A program made the position numbers and the translations under genes. A stretch of DNA of 7,040 nt from an uncultured Polaribacter sp. (GTDB lineage: Bacteria > Bacteroidota > Bacteroidia > Flavobacteriales > Flavobacteriaceae), in NCBI GenBank assembly GCA_937936695.1, contig CALHCK010000163.1:1-7040 (forward strand). The letters are read 5' to 3'. The notes below the pieces were generated by a model. That model did not search any database. It saw only the letters and a list, made by a program, of their open reading frames with translations, and was not told the DNA's origin. Below, one piece after another: positions 5,977 to 7,040 of the stretch (position 1 is the first letter of the stretch; each line of letters opens with the position of its first letter).

Positions 5977-6131
5977 GTCATTTTTACGAAAATTTAATCT
6001 GCTTTTTAACTTCACTTAACTACAAATATTTTACAGCTCAATATCAGCTATTTACAAAACATCCATCATTAAAAAATGAAATACTTAAGATTCATAAATC
6101 TACGTTTTTAGTTATTATGCATATTTAAAAA

Positions 6132-6162
6132 TTGTATGAACTGATAAAAATTCATATATTTA
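6132..6162 (+). promoter_or_regulatory. Possible promoter of the DUF547 gene
   Basis: A TTG at 6132-6134, a 20-base spacer and TATATTTA at 6155-6162 (seven of eight positions of TAnnTTTG) fit the spacing reported for Flavobacterium promoters. The inferred leader would be about 80 bases. The inverted repeat TATGAA/TTCATA lies mostly within the spacer and could be a regulator site, but a 6-bp repeat is easily chance here. Confidence 0.33.
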
Positions 6163-6251
6163 AGTAAATCAAAAAAAATAATATTTTAAACTTTTCTGTA
6201 ATCAAGTTAAAAATATTTCGTCTTAACAATTAATCATAAAAAACACAAAAA

Positions 6252-6962
6252 ATGAAGAAAACACTTATATTATTAATCGCAATTTTAACATTATCTCAAA
6301 CAAACGCTCAAACAGCAATATTTGATGGTTTATTAAAAAAACATGTTTCTGAACAAGGAATTGTTAATTATAAAGCTTTTAAACAAGACGAGGCTAAACT
6401 AAACACTTATATTTCTTATTTAGAGAAAACGACACCAAGTTCTTCTTGGTCTCATAACAAACAAAAAGCTTTTTGGATTAATGCTTATAATGCGTATACC
6501 ATAAAAAAAATATTAGAAAAGTACCCACTTAAAAGTATTACAGATATTAAAGAAGGTGGTAAAACTGCTTGGAAAATTCCTTTTGTAAAAGTTGGAGGTA
6601 AAACCTATACTTTAGACCATATAGAGCACCAAATTTTACGTAAAAAACTTTTTGATCCAAGAATTCATGTTGGTGTAAACTGTGCTTCTGGATCTTGTCC
6701 TAAATTAGGAAACATGGCTTTTACAGAAAAAAACATTGATTCTTCTTTAGATAAATTGATGAAAGATTTTGTTAATGATCCAACAAGAAATAAGTTATCT
6801 GAAAAGAAATTACAAATCTCATCAATATTTCAATGGTTTAAAGAAGATTTTACAAAAAATGGATCTGTGGTACAATACATAAAAAAATACACTGATACAC
6901 CTATTAAAGATAAAGCTAGAATTTCTTATTTAACGTATGACTGGAGTTTAAACGGTAAATAA
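6252..6962 (+). CDS. Secreted DUF547 domain protein
   Basis: This 236-residue protein has a clear Sec signal peptide: MKK, a hydrophobic core (about 4-14), and a probable signal peptidase I cleavage after Ala19 (TNA) with Gln20 next. There is no lipobox cysteine, so the product is probably periplasmic. The rest is a DUF547 domain: KAFWINAYNAYTIKKILEKYP (72-92, with Trp75 and Asn77), the TLDHIEHQILR block (120-130), PRIHVGVNCASGSCPKLG (136-153, with His139, Cys144 and Cys149) and QWFKEDF (194-200). The domain's biochemical function is not established; conserved Cys, His and Asp/Glu residues suggest an enzyme or a metal/thiol site, which is inference. It is read divergently from fabD and is 34 bases upstream of a gene resembling an arsenosugar-cluster peroxidase-like protein, so the two are probably one operon. 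The ATG follows an A-rich tract typical of the window and gives a complete signal peptide. Confidence 0.9.
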   Translation: MKKTLILLIAILTLSQTNAQTAIFDGLLKKHVSEQGIVNYKAFKQDEAKLNTYISYLEKTTPSSSWSHNKQKAFWINAYNAYTIKKILEKYPLKSITDIKEGGKTAWKIPFVKVGGKTYTLDHIEHQILRKKLFDPRIHVGVNCASGSCPKLGNMAFTEKNIDSSLDKLMKDFVNDPTRNKLSEKKLQISSIFQWFKEDFTKNGSVVQYIKKYTDTPIKDKARISYLTYDWSLNGK

Positions 6963-6996
6963 AATTGTTATCTTTATTTTTTTAAATAAAAAACAA

Positions 6997-7040
6997 ATGT
7001 CTAAAACATATTATGACCCTTCCGATTTAAGAAAATTTGG
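6997..7040 (+). CDS. Start of a probable AhpD-like / arsenosugar-cluster peroxidase-like protein (cut by the right edge)
   Basis: Only 14 complete codons are present, reading MSKTYYDPSDLRKF with GG- of a probable glycine next. From memory this start resembles the small carboxymuconolactone-decarboxylase/AhpD-like proteins annotated as arsenosugar biosynthesis-associated peroxidase-like, which carry a CxxC redox motif further in. That motif is beyond the edge, so the assignment rests on the N-terminus alone. The 34-base gap after the DUF547 stop contains an AT-only hairpin (TTTATTT at 6973-6979 with AAATAAA at 6984-6990) but no T run after it, so it is not a convincing terminator and cotranscription is expected. 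An A-rich leader precedes the ATG. Confidence 0.55.
   Translation, partial: MSKTYYDPSDLRKF

Larger units (their letters stand above)
5933..6251. other. Divergent intergenic region between fabD and the DUF547 gene
   Basis: These 319 bases are AT-rich and hold no credible gene. The fabD side contains the -7 octamer at 5969-5976. The other side contains a possible promoter at 6132-6162 overlapping a small inverted repeat (TATGAA at 6135-6140, TTCATA at 6151-6156). The middle (about 6000-6120) shows only short AT hairpins and an 11-codon open frame near 6076, which I do not consider a gene. Confidence 0.6.

Noticed and set aside
6076..6111. 11-codon open frame (MKYLRFINLRF) in the fabD/DUF547 intergenic region
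   Set aside because: It is too short, has no promoter or conserved pattern, and is expected by chance.
6973..6990. AT-only hairpin between the DUF547 gene and the next gene as a terminator
   Set aside because: The stem has no G-C pair and is followed by AAACAA rather than a T run, so it should not end transcription.
1..7040. Mobile element, CRISPR, tRNA, riboswitch or phage signal
   Set aside because: I saw no transposase or integrase motif, regularly spaced repeat, cloverleaf or conserved riboswitch core on either strand; the coding content is uniform core metabolism.

Overview
The window looks like chromosomal core sequence from a marine-type Flavobacteriaceae (Bacteroidota). It is very AT-rich. 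Start codons are preceded by A-rich tracts rather than Shine-Dalgarno sites, and several starts have upstream octamers fitting the Bacteroidota -7 consensus TAnnTTTG. The proteins read as flavobacterial versions of well-known enzymes. Genus cannot be settled from this sequence alone.

Layout. Positions 1-2935 are all on the minus strand. Read in the direction of transcription they are etfB, etfA (both subunits of electron transfer flavoprotein), a rho-independent terminator, a bifunctional-nuclease-family protein (DUF151 plus UVR motif), and the first 81 codons of thyA (thymidylate synthase), cut by the left edge. A 466-base T-rich intergenic region (2936-3401) separates etfB from the divergent pdhB (pyruvate dehydrogenase E1 beta). 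After pdhB come a terminator, ppa (family I inorganic pyrophosphatase) and a strong hairpin shared with the convergent minus-strand fabD (malonyl-CoA:ACP transacylase). A 319-base divergent intergenic region (5933-6251) leads to a plus-strand secreted DUF547 protein. It is followed 34 bases later by the first codons of a gene that resembles the peroxidase-like protein of arsenosugar gene clusters, cut by the right edge.

How the genes fit together. Most of the window is housekeeping: pyruvate to acetyl-CoA (PdhB), electrons from flavin dehydrogenases such as acyl-CoA dehydrogenases to the quinone pool (EtfAB), removal of pyrophosphate (Ppa), entry of malonyl units into fatty acid synthesis (FabD) and dTMP synthesis (ThyA). 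PdhB and EtfAB both serve acetyl-CoA and acyl-CoA metabolism and sit back to back on one divergent control region. The right edge is the only part that looks accessory: the DUF547 protein and the partial gene may open an arsenosugar-type operon outside the window.

I found no rRNA, tRNA, CRISPR array, insertion sequence, phage gene or clear pseudogene. I found no convincing undescribed system. The items most worth a second look are the right-edge gene pair, a lysine at a normally arginine flavin-contact position in EtfA, an orphan terminator-like hairpin in the etfB/pdhB intergenic region, and the terminator that leaves almost no room for a separate ppa promoter.
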